From Rhodococcus sp. P-2 (GTDB lineage: Bacteria > Actinomycetota > Actinomycetes > Mycobacteriales > Mycobacteriaceae), in contig NZ_CP066779.1 in NCBI RefSeq assembly GCF_016598535.1, forward strand, positions 2,666,001-2,730,000: DNA of 64,000 bases. The letters run 5' to 3'. This document shows, piece by piece, positions 43,663-52,233 of this stretch (its first letter is position 1; each line of letters opens with the position of its first letter). The notes below the pieces were generated by a model, which made no database searches, had not been told where the DNA came from, and was given only the letters and a program-made list of their open reading frames with translations. Position numbers and translations under genes: made by a program.

Positions 43663-44703
43663 CTACGTCGATTTCTGCGCTTCCATCATTCCGACGATGC
43701 GTTGCAGGTCGTCGACCGAGCCGAATTCGACCACAATCTTTCCCTTCCGCTTGCCCAGACTGACAGTCACCCGGGTGTCGAACGAGTCCGACAGACGCTC
43801 GGCCACATCCTGCAGACCCGGCATCACGATGGGCTTGCGCTTCTGCGGGGGAGCGATCTCATTGTCCGCCCGGTTGGCAAGAGTGACGGCTTCCTCCGTC
43901 GCCCGAACCGACATTCCTTCCGCGACGATGCGCGCCGCCATGACTTCCTGCGCGTCGGCACCCGCCTCGAGGGACAGTAGTGCGCGAGCATGGCCGGCCG
44001 AAAGTACGCCGGCCGCCACACGGCGCTGAACCGCCACCGGCAGCTTCAGCAGACGAATCATGTTGGTCACGACGGGACGCGAACGTCCGATCCGATTGGC
44101 CAATTCTTCGTGCGTTACTTCGAACTCCTCGAGCAACTGCTGATACGCCGCTGCCTCCTCGAGGGGATTCAACTGCACTCGATGGATGTTCTCGAGGAGC
44201 GCGTCGCGCAACATCGAGTCGTCATCAGTTTCGCGAATGATCGCCGGAATCTTCTCCAGTCCGGCTTCCTGGCTCGCACGCCAGCGACGCTCACCCATGA
44301 CAAGTTGGTACTTGTCACCGTGACGACGGACCACGATCGGCTGCATCAAGCCGAACTCGCGGATCGAGTGAACCAACTCCGCGAGTGCTTCCTCGTCGAA
44401 AACGCTGCGAGGCTGCTTCGGGTTCGTCTCGATCAGGCTCGGTTCGATCTCGAGATAGACCGCGCCGGTCGGCTCGAGTTCTGTCTCCGGCGCCGCTTCG
44501 ACGGCGGCCTTGGCAGCCGGCGCCTTGGTAGCTTTCAGCGTTTTCGGGGCGGCCTTCGTCGGTGGGGGAGGGGAGGGGTTGCGCTTGTCGACGCCGATTA
44601 CGACGTCCGCTGCAGCCGATCCCAGACCCGGCGCCGTCGCCGGCCCAGTGGGAATGAGAGCAGCCAAGCCGCGGCCCAATCCACCTTTGCGTGCTTGACT
44701 CAT
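43663..44703 (-). CDS. parB: Chromosome partitioning protein ParB
   Basis: Encodes 346 residues. The ParB/Srx CTPase domain has [20 protein letters not shown] and the C-motif [13 protein letters not shown]; the helix-turn-helix includes [20 protein letters not shown]. The C-terminal dimer domain is at the end. It loads on parS sites and slides as a CTP clamp to organise the origin region. ATG 44703 lies one base after the parA stop codon. The linker near residues 42-47 (NPSPPPPTK) is encoded by the G-rich 15-mer repeat. Confidence 0.95.
   Translation of the reverse strand: MSQARKGGLGRGLAALIPTGPATAPGLGSAAADVVIGVDKRNPSPPPPTKAAPKTLKATKAPAAKAAVEAAPETELEPTGAVYLEIEPSLIETNPKQPRSVFDEEALAELVHSIREFGLMQPIVVRRHGDKYQLVMGERRWRASQEAGLEKIPAIIRETDDDSMLRDALLENIHRVQLNPLEEAAAYQQLLEEFEVTHEELANRIGRSRPVVTNMIRLLKLPVAVQRRVAAGVLSAGHARALLSLEAGADAQEVMAARIVAEGMSVRATEEAVTLANRADNEIAPPQKRKPIVMPGLQDVAERLSDSFDTRVTVSLGKRKGKIVVEFGSVDDLQRIVGMMEAQKST
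44564..44578. repeat. G-rich 15-mer repeat, copy 1 (inside parB)
   Basis: GGGGGAGGGGAGGGG occurs three times in 4 kb: here within parB, at 46615-46629 and at 48367-48381. Copies 2 and 3 lie beside parS sites. Confidence 0.75.
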
Positions 44704-44704
44704 C

Positions 44705-45706
44705 TCACTGCTCCTGGGTCGTCGTGGTGGCAGAGCGGGCGGCAAGTTCGCGTCCGGCGTCGAGGTAACTCATGGCGCCACGTGAACCTGGGTCGTAATC
44801 GAGAACTGTCATTCCGTATCCGGGAGCCTCGGAAACCTTCACGCTGCGCGGAATCACTGCGCGCAGGACGGCCTCACCGAAGTGTTTGCGTACTTCTTCG
44901 GCGACCTGATCGGCCAGCTTGGTACGCCCGTCGTACATCGTCAGAAGGACGGTGGAGACATGCAGATCCGGGTTCAGATGAGCCTGGACGAGTTCGATGT
45001 TGCGGAGCAGCTGACCGACCCCCTCGAGGGCGTAGTACTCGCACTGGATCGGGATCAGAACTTCCTTGGCAGCGACCATCGCGTTGACGGTCAGCAGTCC
45101 CAGCGAGGGTGGGCAGTCGATGAGGACGAAGTCGACGTCGAGCTCTGCGAGCACCTTGTCGTTGAGCGCCCCTTTGAGTCGATTCTCGCGGGCAACCATG
45201 GAGACCAATTCGATCTCGGCGCCTGCCAGATCGATCGTCGCGGGAATGCAGAGAAGCCGCTCACTGTGCGGGCTGGTCTGGATCGCCTCCGGGGCCTTCA
45301 CTTCGCCTATGAGCAACTCGTAGCTCGACGGGGTGCCCGAGGTATGGACGACGCCCAGCGCCGTGCTGGCGTTGCCCTGAGGGTCCAAATCGACTACCAG
45401 GACCGTGAGTCCTTGAAGAGCGAGCGCCGACGCAAGGTTCACTGTGGTCGTCGTCTTACCGACGCCACCCTTCTGGTTCGCGATGGTGATTACGCGACGG
45501 AACGCCGGTTTCGGCAGTGTCACCGAATGTGGATGAAGCACCTGGCTCGCTCGATGCGCGGCCGCCCCGATGGGAGTCTCCTCCGAAGAGATCGCCGCGT
45601 AGGGGGCGGTGAAATTGTCGTCGTCGTTGACAATCTGATCCGCACCCGCGCTGGTGTGCTGCTTCGGTGTTTCACGTGAAACGGCGGATTCAGATCGACC
45701 CGACAT
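44705..45706 (-). CDS. parA: Chromosome partitioning ATPase ParA
   Basis: Encodes 333 residues. The deviant Walker A motif [14 protein letters not shown] begins near residue 87, with [15 protein letters not shown] and [13 protein letters not shown] following. About 80 polar residues precede the ATPase core. It moves origin regions with ParB. ATG 45706 has a strong GAAGGAG site. A parS site lies inside codons for VSRET near residue 9. parB follows with one base between. Confidence 0.95.
   Translation of the reverse strand: MSGRSESAVSRETPKQHTSAGADQIVNDDDNFTAPYAAISSEETPIGAAAHRASQVLHPHSVTLPKPAFRRVITIANQKGGVGKTTTTVNLASALALQGLTVLVVDLDPQGNASTALGVVHTSGTPSSYELLIGEVKAPEAIQTSPHSERLLCIPATIDLAGAEIELVSMVARENRLKGALNDKVLAELDVDFVLIDCPPSLGLLTVNAMVAAKEVLIPIQCEYYALEGVGQLLRNIELVQAHLNPDLHVSTVLLTMYDGRTKLADQVAEEVRKHFGEAVLRAVIPRSVKVSEAPGYGMTVLDYDPGSRGAMSYLDAGRELAARSATTTTQEQ
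45668..45683. promoter_or_regulatory. parS site 1 (within parA)
   Basis: TGTTTCACGTGAAACG matches the parS consensus at 15 of 16 positions. It lies inside the parA N-terminal coding region. Confidence 0.9.
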
Positions 45707-45787
45707 TGACTGCTCCTTCGATTGGGAATCGATCACTAGGTGCTCTCATCATCTGTACATTGCTCTCGATTGCATGCGTGTAAATCA

Positions 45788-46468
45788 TCAACGCTGGCGA
45801 CGCTTCGGGAGACGTTCGGCCTTCACCACCACGGTGGGGGTGCGGAGAATCTTGGCTCCACATTCGAGTATTTCCAACTTACCTGCGCCCAATTTGGTGA
45901 GCGCCGTTCGGTCCCGCTCGATCTCCTCGGCGGCGCTCGAGCCCTTGAGTGCCAGCATCCGACCGTGCTCGTGGATGAGCGGAAGGGACCAACGTGCGAG
46001 CTTCTCCAGAGGCGCCACGGCCCGCGAGGTGACTACGTCCGCACCGCCTGCTTCCTTCACGACACCCGATTCCTCGGCTCGCCCTCGGACAACCAATACG
46101 TCCAATCCGTTGGACTCGATGAACTCCGCGAGGTACACCGAGCGTCGAAGCAACGGTTCGACGAGAGTCACCTTAAGGTCCGGGCGGGCGATCGCGAGAG
46201 GGATTCCGGGTAGGCCGGCGCCGCTTCCTACGTCCACAACCGACTCACCTTCGGCGATCAGTTCACCGATCACTGCGCAATTGAGAAGGTGGCGCTCCCA
46301 CAGCCGAGGAACCTCACGGGGACCAATGAGCCCGCGCTCGACACCATCCGTCGCAAGGGATTGGTAGTACCGTTCCGCGATCTCGTATCTGTCACCGAAC
46401 ACTGCGCGCGCAGTCTCTTGTTCGTCCCAGTCAACCGACGCCGCACCATTCTGTTCCACGTGAAACAT
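45788..46468 (-). CDS. rsmG: 16S rRNA (guanine527-N7)-methyltransferase RsmG
   Basis: Encodes 226 residues. The SAM motif is [31 protein letters not shown] precedes it, and the second family motif is [12 protein letters not shown]. It methylates G527 of 16S rRNA; loss gives low-level streptomycin resistance. The first codons (MFHVEQ) are part of a parS site that overlaps the start. It is located upstream of parA on the same strand, as in Rv3919c. Confidence 0.94.
   Translation of the reverse strand: MFHVEQNGAASVDWDEQETARAVFGDRYEIAERYYQSLATDGVERGLIGPREVPRLWERHLLNCAVIGELIAEGESVVDVGSGAGLPGIPLAIARPDLKVTLVEPLLRRSVYLAEFIESNGLDVLVVRGRAEESGVVKEAGGADVVTSRAVAPLEKLARWSLPLIHEHGRMLALKGSSAAEEIERDRTALTKLGAGKLEILECGAKILRTPTVVVKAERLPKRRQR
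46452..46467. promoter_or_regulatory. parS site 2 (over the rsmG start codon)
   Basis: TGTTCCACGTGAAACA matches parS at 15 of 16 positions and encodes the first five residues of RsmG on the minus strand. Confidence 0.88.
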
Positions 46469-46614
46469 CCTCCCGCGTAAACCGCGAAATCAACAATCAA
46501 GACCGAAATCATTATCCGCTCTGAAGCCGACATGTGTTCGCTTCTGCACACCGACTCGCTGTGAGTCTGCCGACTCGTTCATTCTTTGGGAAGTATTCAG
46601 ACCAAAATTCAAGC

Positions 46615-46629
46615 GGGGGAGGGGAGGGG
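46615..46629. repeat. G-rich 15-mer repeat, copy 2
   Basis: GGGGGAGGGGAGGGG, four bases before parS site 3. Three runs of four or five G could take part in an intermolecular or three-tract G-quadruplex. Confidence 0.75.
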
Positions 46630-46633
46630 TTCA

Positions 46634-46649
46634 CGTTCCACGTGAAACA
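46634..46649. promoter_or_regulatory. parS site 3
   Basis: CGTTCCACGTGAAACA matches parS at 14 of 16 positions. Intergenic, 167 bases upstream of rsmG. Confidence 0.8.
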
Positions 46650-46677
46650 TCGCGCTGAGAAATCTTGCAATCTGACG

Positions 46678-46693
46678 AGTTTCACGTGAAACA
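46678..46693. promoter_or_regulatory. parS site 4
   Basis: AGTTTCACGTGAAACA matches parS at 15 of 16 positions. It lies 44 bases from site 3 (centre to centre), close to four helical turns. Confidence 0.9.
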
Positions 46694-47040
46694 TACCCGG
46701 GCGATCGAATGCGGATAGCAGCGCGATTCTTAGTATCATCACAGTGACGAAACTCCCATCGGTAGTTACATGGATGGAATTCTGACCCAAAATGGGCAAT
46801 TTTCAACGAAAAAGTGGTTGCAGAAAATCGCGGGCGTCGGGCTGCCGAGCCGACTCGGTCAGTCTGACGCAGTCCATCTTTTGACGCGGATGTTCTTCGG
46901 TACCAAGTCTCGGACAGTTCCGATATCTCATCGCCGGTTGCAGCGAGCCATTCATCCGTCGGCTTGACTCGCCCGCTGCGGGGGACCGGAGACTTGGCAT
47001 CACAAACCGCGAATCAATCCACAGAGCTCCGCAACACATA

Positions 47041-47637
47041 TTGCGCATCGGAGAGTTCGCCCTCGATGTGGAGACCGGTGTCGGCGGGAAGATCAAAGTC
47101 GAGCAGGTGCCCCTGCCCTATGCGCAGGATGAATTCCTGCGCCTGGATTCGAAAGCGCTGCAGGCTCTGCGCGATTACGATCCGCGCTTGGAGCAGGAGT
47201 TGTTGGACGGCAAGGACTACGACCATCTGTTGGTGCATACCGAACCCGGAACCAACAAGATCACCGCTTACTAGTTCGATCCGGGCACCGCCAAGTCATT
47301 CCACCTCGAACAGCCCGGACCCGCTCTCGTGCCGACACCAGCAGTGGGTGTGGGCGCGACGCCGATCGCGCACACCCCGCGAGTCAACCGAGCTCAGGGC
47401 GGTCCCGTGATTACCCCGACCCGGTCCGCAGTGTATTGACCGGAGCCCTTTTTAAATGAGGTCGATTCCTGCTTGCTCGGCAAAGTAGTCGCCGCCGATC
47501 TCACCCCCGAAGCACACAACAGCATCATCGACTTTGCGTGGCGACGAAGCCCATTCGATGTGAGTGGTCCGATTCGTGTGAGGAGCGCGCAAACCTGTTC
47601 CCGCACCGGATGCGATCTCGCCGACCTCGATCGCTAG
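47041..47637 (+). pseudogene. Decayed gene: one frame with two internal stop codons
   Basis: A single plus-strand frame of 199 codons reads as protein throughout with G/C-rich third positions, but is cut by TAG at 47272 and TGA at 47437 before the final TAG at 47635. The first part (IGEFALDVETGVGGKIKVEQ and onward) is acidic and globular-looking. The middle is Pro/Val-rich, and the last part includes GKVVAADLTPEAHNSIIDFA. No start codon with a ribosome-binding site precedes it, so the 5' end is also lost. I do not recognise the family. The final stop overlaps the stop of the convergent gene. Confidence 0.45.
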
Positions 47638-48125
47638 TCCTCGTTCTCGTACTCCGGTTCGGGCACATCCACCCATGCCTGATATCCCGGACTCGTCAGA
47701 CGCAAGTCGATCGCATTGACACCCAGGTGCAGTGAAATGACCGCTTTCGGCAGGTCCCACCGGAGAGCTGCCTTTGGTTCGAGTTCGGCGCTCGTGGCTG
47801 TCCCCAGGAGTGCGGTAAATGCCACATCGAGGTTCGTGAACCCTTCGTCCAGCAGCGGGCGCACCACTGTCATGGGCGTAGCGTCATCTGCCACGTCCGT
47901 GACGAAGATCGAGATCCAATTCATTCTGTGTTGCCGCCCGAACATTATCGATTCGGGCCGACCGACACGGAGTCCGGTCCGAATTGAGGCGCCGGTTTGA
48001 TCCAATTCAACGACCTCCCATCCAGCTCGTGCGCAGAAGGGTTCCAGGTCGTCGACGGCCCAGGTCCAGTCGAATTCTGCGGCGAGGCGGGCGATACGGG
48101 TGGCGCCTTCGATGTCGACGTGCAT
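47634..48125 (-). CDS. Hypothetical protein, possibly DUF6301-like
   Basis: Encodes 163 residues. The opening HVDIEGATRIARLAAEFDWT and the phrase DDLEPFCARAGWEV resemble small actinobacterial proteins of the DUF6301 type that occur in nocardial genomes, often beside secretion or toxin loci; this assignment is from memory and weak. No membrane helix, signal or catalytic motif is visible. The C-terminus is acidic (PEPEYENED). It is convergent with the decayed gene at 47041-47637, so it may be a leftover partner of that gene. Confidence 0.55.
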   Translation of the reverse strand: MHVDIEGATRIARLAAEFDWTWAVDDLEPFCARAGWEVVELDQTGASIRTGLRVGRPESIMFGRQHRMNWISIFVTDVADDATPMTVVRPLLDEGFTNLDVAFTALLGTATSAELEPKAALRWDLPKAVISLHLGVNAIDLRLTSPGYQAWVDVPEPEYENED

Positions 48126-48331
48126 GTGTGGATGCTACTTACTTCTTGATCGTTGTTGACGACGGCCCGATCGGGAGGCGGAGGAGGTGAAGGCTGGCGG
48201 GTTGTCGGTCATCGGATGCCAGCGCCGAAGGTGACGACCTTGCCAGCAGGCCTGACGACGTCACGTCGGTGATCCATTGTGGCGGCAATCTGGGGCGGAG
48301 ATCGAGGGCGTGGGGCAACAACCATCGATCT

Positions 48332-48347
48332 GGTTTCACGTGAAACG
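48332..48347. promoter_or_regulatory. parS site 5
   Basis: GGTTTCACGTGAAACG keeps the perfect 14-base palindromic core GTTTCACGTGAAAC. It lies in the 257-base gap between the DUF6301-like and membrane protein genes, which otherwise holds only the third G-rich repeat. Confidence 0.88.
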
Positions 48348-48366
48348 AAGGCCGGCTATTCGGTCT

Positions 48367-48381
48367 GGGGGAGGGGAGGGG
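48367..48381. repeat. G-rich 15-mer repeat, copy 3
   Basis: GGGGGAGGGGAGGGG, 19 bases after parS site 5 and ending just before the stop codon of the next minus-strand gene. Confidence 0.75.
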
Positions 48382-48382
48382 C

Positions 48383-48727
48383 TCACATGTAGTACGGCAT
48401 GTTGTCGATCGAATATCCGAACATGCACAGTGCACCCCCGACAAACAAGAAGGCAATCGCGAAGCTGAGCATGACCGATCTCCCGGATCGCCATGCCAGT
48501 GCAAGTGGAATGAATACGACGGCGACTACTCCCAGCGGCAACAACCAACAGAGCCAATACTTCAGACCGCCCGGCGGGAAAGACTGGACTTCCATTTTCT
48601 GCTGCAGTTCGAAGACCACGGGCCAATAACTCAGGCCACACACGAGAATCCCTATCAAGGCCCCAAGGGTCATCAATCCGAGAGGGAATCCGGAGCGCTC
48701 GTAGGACATGTCGACAACGATAGGCAC
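48383..48727 (-). CDS. Small three-helix membrane protein of unknown function
   Basis: Encodes 114 residues from GTG 48727 (ATG 48709 is an alternative). Three hydrophobic segments lie at about residues 15-38, 55-77 and 84-106. No conserved motif is recognised. A GAAGG sequence precedes the GTG, and parS site 6 lies 27 bases upstream. It is an addition to the conserved jag-rsmG order of mycobacteria. Confidence 0.55.
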   Translation of the reverse strand: MPIVVDMSYERSGFPLGLMTLGALIGILVCGLSYWPVVFELQQKMEVQSFPPGGLKYWLCWLLPLGVVAVVFIPLALAWRSGRSVMLSFAIAFLFVGGALCMFGYSIDNMPYYM

Positions 48728-48753
48728 CCAACCTTCACCGTGCCGAGAGATTC

Positions 48754-48769
48754 GGTTTCACGTGAAACA
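48754..48769. promoter_or_regulatory. parS site 6
   Basis: GGTTTCACGTGAAACA matches parS at 15 of 16 positions. It lies between jag and the small membrane protein gene. Confidence 0.9.
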
Positions 48770-48785
48770 CCTCTCGGACACAAAA

Positions 48786-48812
48786 GCGGGCCCCGGAAAA
48801 TCCGGGGCCCGC
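48786..48812 (-). terminator. Rho-independent terminator after jag
   Basis: GCGGGCCCCGG (48786-48796) pairs perfectly with CCGGGGCCCGC (48802-48812) around five bases. On the minus strand it is followed by TTTTG, giving a classic intrinsic terminator 18 bases after the jag stop codon. Confidence 0.88.
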
Positions 48813-48830
48813 ATTCGATCAAGGGGAGTG

Positions 48831-49394
48831 TCAGTCCTTGAGGACAACCACTCGGCGAGACGGCTCAGCGCCTTCGCTCTCGCTGGAAACACCGGCGACC
48901 TTGGCGACGGCGTCGTGCACGATCTTGCGTTCGAACGGCGTCATCGGAGCAAGCTCTTCGCGTTCGCCGGTCTCGAGAACACGCTGTGCAGCTTCCGCAC
49001 CGAGAGCACTGAGTGCCTCGCGCCGGCCCGCACGCCACCCGGCGATGTCGAGCATCAAGCGGCTGCGCTCTCCGGTCGACTGCTGAACAGCCAGACGAGT
49101 CAGCTCCTGGAGAGCATCCAGAACCTCACCTTTGCGTCCCACGAGCTTGGTCAGGTCGTCGCCGCCGTCGATGCTGACGATCGCCCGATCGCCCTCGACG
49201 TCAAGGTCGATGTCTCCGTCGAAATCGAGAACGTCGAGCAACTGCTCGAGGTAGTCGCCGGCGATCTCGCCCTCTTCGATCAAATCGTCATCGGAATCGT
49301 CGATGTCTACATCCACATCGGTAACCGGCGCAGTGGTCTCGGTGCTCACGTCTGCGTTCTCTCCATCCACAACGATGTCAGCTTCACTGGACAT
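48831..49394 (-). CDS. jag: Jag/KhpB RNA-binding protein (KH and R3H domains)
   Basis: Encodes 187 residues. The first 45 are very acidic. The KH domain holds LTKLVGRKGEVLDALQEL, and the R3H domain contains PFERKIVHDAV. KhpB-type proteins bind RNA and affect cell envelope growth. The gene lies 20 bases after yidC and ends at a strong terminator, so it closes the rnpA-yidD-yidC-jag operon. Counterpart of Rv3920c. Confidence 0.92.
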   Translation of the reverse strand: MSSEADIVVDGENADVSTETTAPVTDVDVDIDDSDDDLIEEGEIAGDYLEQLLDVLDFDGDIDLDVEGDRAIVSIDGGDDLTKLVGRKGEVLDALQELTRLAVQQSTGERSRLMLDIAGWRAGRREALSALGAEAAQRVLETGEREELAPMTPFERKIVHDAVAKVAGVSSESEGAEPSRRVVVLKD

Positions 49395-49414
49395 TGGTCG
49401 TTCTCTTTCCTGGA

Positions 49415-50521
49415 TCAGCGCCGTTTATTGCGCTTGGGGGAGTTGCCGCGGTTGCTCTGTGGCCGGTTCTGTTTCGGTTTCGACGTGGAACCACCACTGG
49501 AACCCGAGGGCTTCGGCTGTGGCTTCTTGAGCGAAACTTCCGGGGCATCGCCGTCGTCGTCGGCTGAATCCGCGGTCTTCAGCGCAGCCGGGGATCCCTT
49601 CTTCTTACTGGGATCGGGACGGGCACCGGGCTTGGGCGCATTGTCATTGCGGCGGGTGATCGCTTCCTGCTTCTTGGCTTCTTCTTCGGCGTCGATCTTG
49701 CGGAAGACGAGGTGCTGCTGACCGTAGGTCCAGATGTTGTTCGACACCCAGTACAGGAGGATCGCGATCGGAAGGAACGGTCCACCGACCAGAACGCCGA
49801 GCGGGAAGACGTACAGCGCGAGCTTGTTCATGATCGCGGACTGCGGGTTCGCGGCAGCTGCTTCGCTCTGACGTGCAACCGAAGCGCGGGAGTTGAAGTG
49901 CGTCGCGATGCTGGCGATGATCATCAGCGGAGCTGCCACGAGAATGATGTTCAGGCGTGACGGAAGCTCGGGAACGTTCTCGGTGACGTAAGCCTGGAGC
50001 TGAGCAACCGGCGTCGTGATTGCCGCCGAGATGGGTGCGCCGAACAGACGAGCATCCAGGAACGACTGGACGTCGGTGGCCGAGAAGACGTAGTTCGGGG
50101 TGTTGAGGTTGTCCTCGGCGCTCATGCCCAGCTGGCCCATGCCGGTGCCGGTGCGGTTGAACGAGCGCAGGACGTGGAACAGACCGATGAAAACCGGTGC
50201 CTGAGCCAGGACCGGCAGACAGCCCATGATCGGGTTGAATCCGTGCTCCTTCTGGAGCTTCTGCATCTCGACGGCCTGGCGCTGACGGTCGCCCGAATAC
50301 TTCTTCTGCAATGCCTTGATCTGTGGCTGCAGTTCCTGCATCTGTCGGGTCGTGCGGACCTGCTTCACGAACGGCTTGTACAGAACCGCACGCAAGGTGA
50401 ACACCAGGAACACCACGGAAAGCGCCCAGGCTATTCCGTTGTCCGGGCCGAGAATGAACCCGAAGACCTTGTGCCAGACCCACAGAATCGCGGATACCGG
50501 ATAGTAGATGAAATTGAGCAC
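49415..50521 (-). CDS. yidC: Membrane protein insertase YidC
   Basis: Encodes 368 residues from GTG 50521, which follows AGGAG. Hydrophobic segments include [18 protein letters not shown] and the later [12 protein letters not shown] and [20 protein letters not shown]. The conserved hydrophilic-groove Arg is in [10 protein letters not shown]. The cytoplasmic C-terminal tail (about 90 residues) is long and basic, rich in Lys, Pro and Ser, and may contact ribosomes. It inserts membrane proteins alone or with SecYEG. Counterpart of Rv3921c. Confidence 0.94.
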   Translation of the reverse strand: MLNFIYYPVSAILWVWHKVFGFILGPDNGIAWALSVVFLVFTLRAVLYKPFVKQVRTTRQMQELQPQIKALQKKYSGDRQRQAVEMQKLQKEHGFNPIMGCLPVLAQAPVFIGLFHVLRSFNRTGTGMGQLGMSAEDNLNTPNYVFSATDVQSFLDARLFGAPISAAITTPVAQLQAYVTENVPELPSRLNIILVAAPLMIIASIATHFNSRASVARQSEAAAANPQSAIMNKLALYVFPLGVLVGGPFLPIAILLYWVSNNIWTYGQQHLVFRKIDAEEEAKKQEAITRRNDNAPKPGARPDPSKKKGSPAALKTADSADDDGDAPEVSLKKPQPKPSGSSGGSTSKPKQNRPQSNRGNSPKRNKRR

Positions 50522-50525
50522 GGCT

Positions 50526-50906
50526 CTAAGTACTCCTCTGTTCGTCCGTCGGACTGTGACACGCTGCGCGTGCTTCCGGACAGCTATGGCGGCTACCCGC
50601 ATCACGGTCACGACGGGCAGGGACAGGGTCCCACCCTCCAGAATGCCAGGGGGCACACTTCGCCAACCGCACCACAGTCAAGAAAAGGCCTTTGATCGCC
50701 CCGTGAGTGCGCAGCGCTTCGACTGCGTATTCACTGCAGGTGGGGGTGAACCGGCAGGTCGGCATCCTCAAGGGCGACACATACGTCCGGTACAACTCGA
50801 TACAGAAGATGAGAACAGTGGCGGGAGCGCGACGCACAGCCTTCAACACCGTGATGACACGGGAGGCTCTGGGAGTCTCGATCTGCTCAGAGAGCGGAGT
50901 ACTCAT
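50526..50906 (-). CDS. yidD: Membrane protein insertion efficiency factor YidD
   Basis: Encodes 126 residues. The family core [20 protein letters not shown] followed by [12 protein letters not shown] and [14 protein letters not shown] is complete, including the three cysteines. A short amphipathic N-terminus and a 25-residue polar C-terminal tail flank it. It overlaps rnpA by four bases and ends five bases before the yidC start. It helps YidC-dependent insertion. Confidence 0.93.
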   Translation of the reverse strand: MSTPLSEQIETPRASRVITVLKAVRRAPATVLIFCIELYRTYVSPLRMPTCRFTPTCSEYAVEALRTHGAIKGLFLTVVRLAKCAPWHSGGWDPVPARRDRDAGSRHSCPEARAACHSPTDEQRST

Positions 50907-51283
50907 GGCTCTTCACTTACCGACACCAATAGGTTCATTTTGGTCAGGCCCCCACGCAACTGCTTGGCCAGTTCAGCTGAACTGGCGGTAGCTGCGCCCG
51001 GAAGTGCGCGGATTACCACGTCCGTCTCCGGTGAAACCTGTCCGACGAAATCTGCACAGATATGACGAAGCCGGCGTGCGACTCGATGTCGAATCACCGC
51101 CGGCCCGACAGCCTTGCTCACGATCAGCCCGAAACGGGGACCGTGATTTGTTACTACCAGCGCCTCTACTTGCTCGCGATCGAACGCGTGCACGACAAGG
51201 TCGCGTCTTCCCATACGACGTCCACGTCGCACCGCCACGGAGAAATCCGCGTGGCGACGCAACCGGAACGGCTCAGGCAACAC
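50903..51283 (-). CDS. rnpA: Ribonuclease P protein component
   Basis: Encodes 126 residues. The RNA-binding RNR-type motif reads [15 protein letters not shown], preceded by [15 protein letters not shown]. The basic N-terminus [20 protein letters not shown] binds the pre-tRNA leader. It supports the catalytic RNA in 5' maturation of tRNA. GTG 51283 starts the gene 26 bases after the rpmH stop codon. Confidence 0.94.
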   Translation of the reverse strand: MLPEPFRLRRHADFSVAVRRGRRMGRRDLVVHAFDREQVEALVVTNHGPRFGLIVSKAVGPAVIRHRVARRLRHICADFVGQVSPETDVVIRALPGAATASSAELAKQLRGGLTKMNLLVSVSEEP

Positions 51284-51309
51284 CCCGAGCTCCTGAACTC
51301 GAAATCAGA

Positions 51310-51453
51310 TCAGGCGGTGAGGGAATCGCGGCCCTTACGGCGACGCGCCGAAACGATTGCACGACCCGCACGGGTACGCATACGAAGACGGAAGCCGTGA
51401 ACACGCGCGCGGCGGCGATTATTCGGCTGGAACGTCCGCTTGCCCTTGGCCAC
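51310..51453 (-). CDS. rpmH: 50S ribosomal protein L34
   Basis: Encodes 47 residues, highly basic: [20 protein letters not shown], then [13 protein letters not shown] and [13 protein letters not shown]. All L34 hallmarks are present. The GTG start at 51453 has an AGGAG site. It is the first gene of the operon rpmH-rnpA-yidD-yidC-jag. Two GNRA-capped hairpins lie in its leader. Confidence 0.96.
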   Translation of the reverse strand: MAKGKRTFQPNNRRRARVHGFRLRMRTRAGRAIVSARRRKGRDSLTA

Positions 51454-52233
51454 GGTCAACACTCCTCGAAGTTCATTGACGCCTCCCGGCGTCATTCAGT
51501 GATCGACGCCTTACGGCGTCTTTGGATCCAACAGGTACAGAACAATCAACTTCACTCGTTGCGGCTTGGAAGACCGATCCGACCTGACATATGTAGCCAG
51601 CACGAAGCGATCACCACCAGCGGGTGACCGTTCGAGGTTACTTACCACCGTTGCCAAGGTCAAACCAGCCCGATTCGGAGCCCTTCCGCGGCAACTGCGG
51701 CGACACGCCGACACTTCCATTATTCCGCAGATTCCATTCTCGGTGTGCATACGGCCGTGACCTCGAGCGAGGCAGCAAGTGTGACCTTGGCAACAGTTCC
51801 GCTACGGACCACAGGTGGCCTGCAGGCAACCCTGACAGTTCCACCTGCGCGTGCTCTCGACAAGGCCTCATCAGCACATACGGGGATGAGCGCCGGACGC
51901 GACCCCGAATCCCGAGTTTCCACATTCATCCACAGGGCTGTGAGTGTTGACGCATCCCCGACACCAAGTGGCGAACGCCTCGAGTTCCAGCAAAGTTGCA
52001 GGTAGATCAATTTCTCGATCACTTTGACGAATTTGGTTGACGAAAAAACCGACTCAGTGCAGGTTTGTCCACATCTGTGGATAATTGTGTGGAAACACAG
52101 CCCAGGTGGCATATTCGTAGCCTGTTACGGGGTTCTCACCCCGGGTGGTAATCCACCGAATCATTCGACGCCGCAGCCATACGCTCGGCAGCTGCAGCAC
52201 ACCCACTGTCGGCGAAACACGGGAAGGAACCAC
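51454..52233. other. rpmH-dnaA intergenic region with DnaA boxes
   Basis: This 780-base gap separates the divergent rpmH and dnaA genes. DnaA boxes near dnaA are TTGTCCACA (52065-52073) and TGTGGATAA (52076-52084, a perfect box inverted), with weaker copies GTTTCCACA (51916-51924), TCATCCACA (51926-51934) and TGTGGAAAC (52088-52096). They suit DnaA autoregulation. TTGACGAA is repeated at 52024 and 52038. A candidate rpmH promoter is TTGACC-17-TAACCT on the minus strand around 51640-51665. No gene is seen. Confidence 0.7.
51478..51520 (-). promoter_or_regulatory. Tandem GNRA-tetraloop hairpins in the rpmH leader
   Basis: Two hairpins share the same 6-bp stem GACGCC/GGCGTC: 51505-51520 with loop GTAA and 51478-51493 with loop GGGA when read as rpmH RNA. 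Both loops fit the GNRA tetraloop rule. They end 24 bases before the GTG start codon. Confidence 0.6.

Larger units (their letters stand above)
46469..47040. other. Gene-poor stretch with two parS sites and a decayed coding fragment
   Basis: No intact gene is evident. It holds two parS sites, one G-rich 15-mer and a copy of the 14-mer TCACAGTGACGAAA (46739-46752). On the minus strand from about 46980 down to 46800 one frame reads like protein (TDEWLAATGDEISELSETWY is part of it) but has no start, ribosome-binding site or homologue that I recognise. It is probably a remnant. Short frames beginning MFHVK are parS sites read as codons. Confidence 0.5.

Noticed and set aside
46512-46799. Short minus-strand frame beginning MFHVKL
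   Set aside because: The MFHVK start is a parS site read as codons, and the remainder has no coding character.
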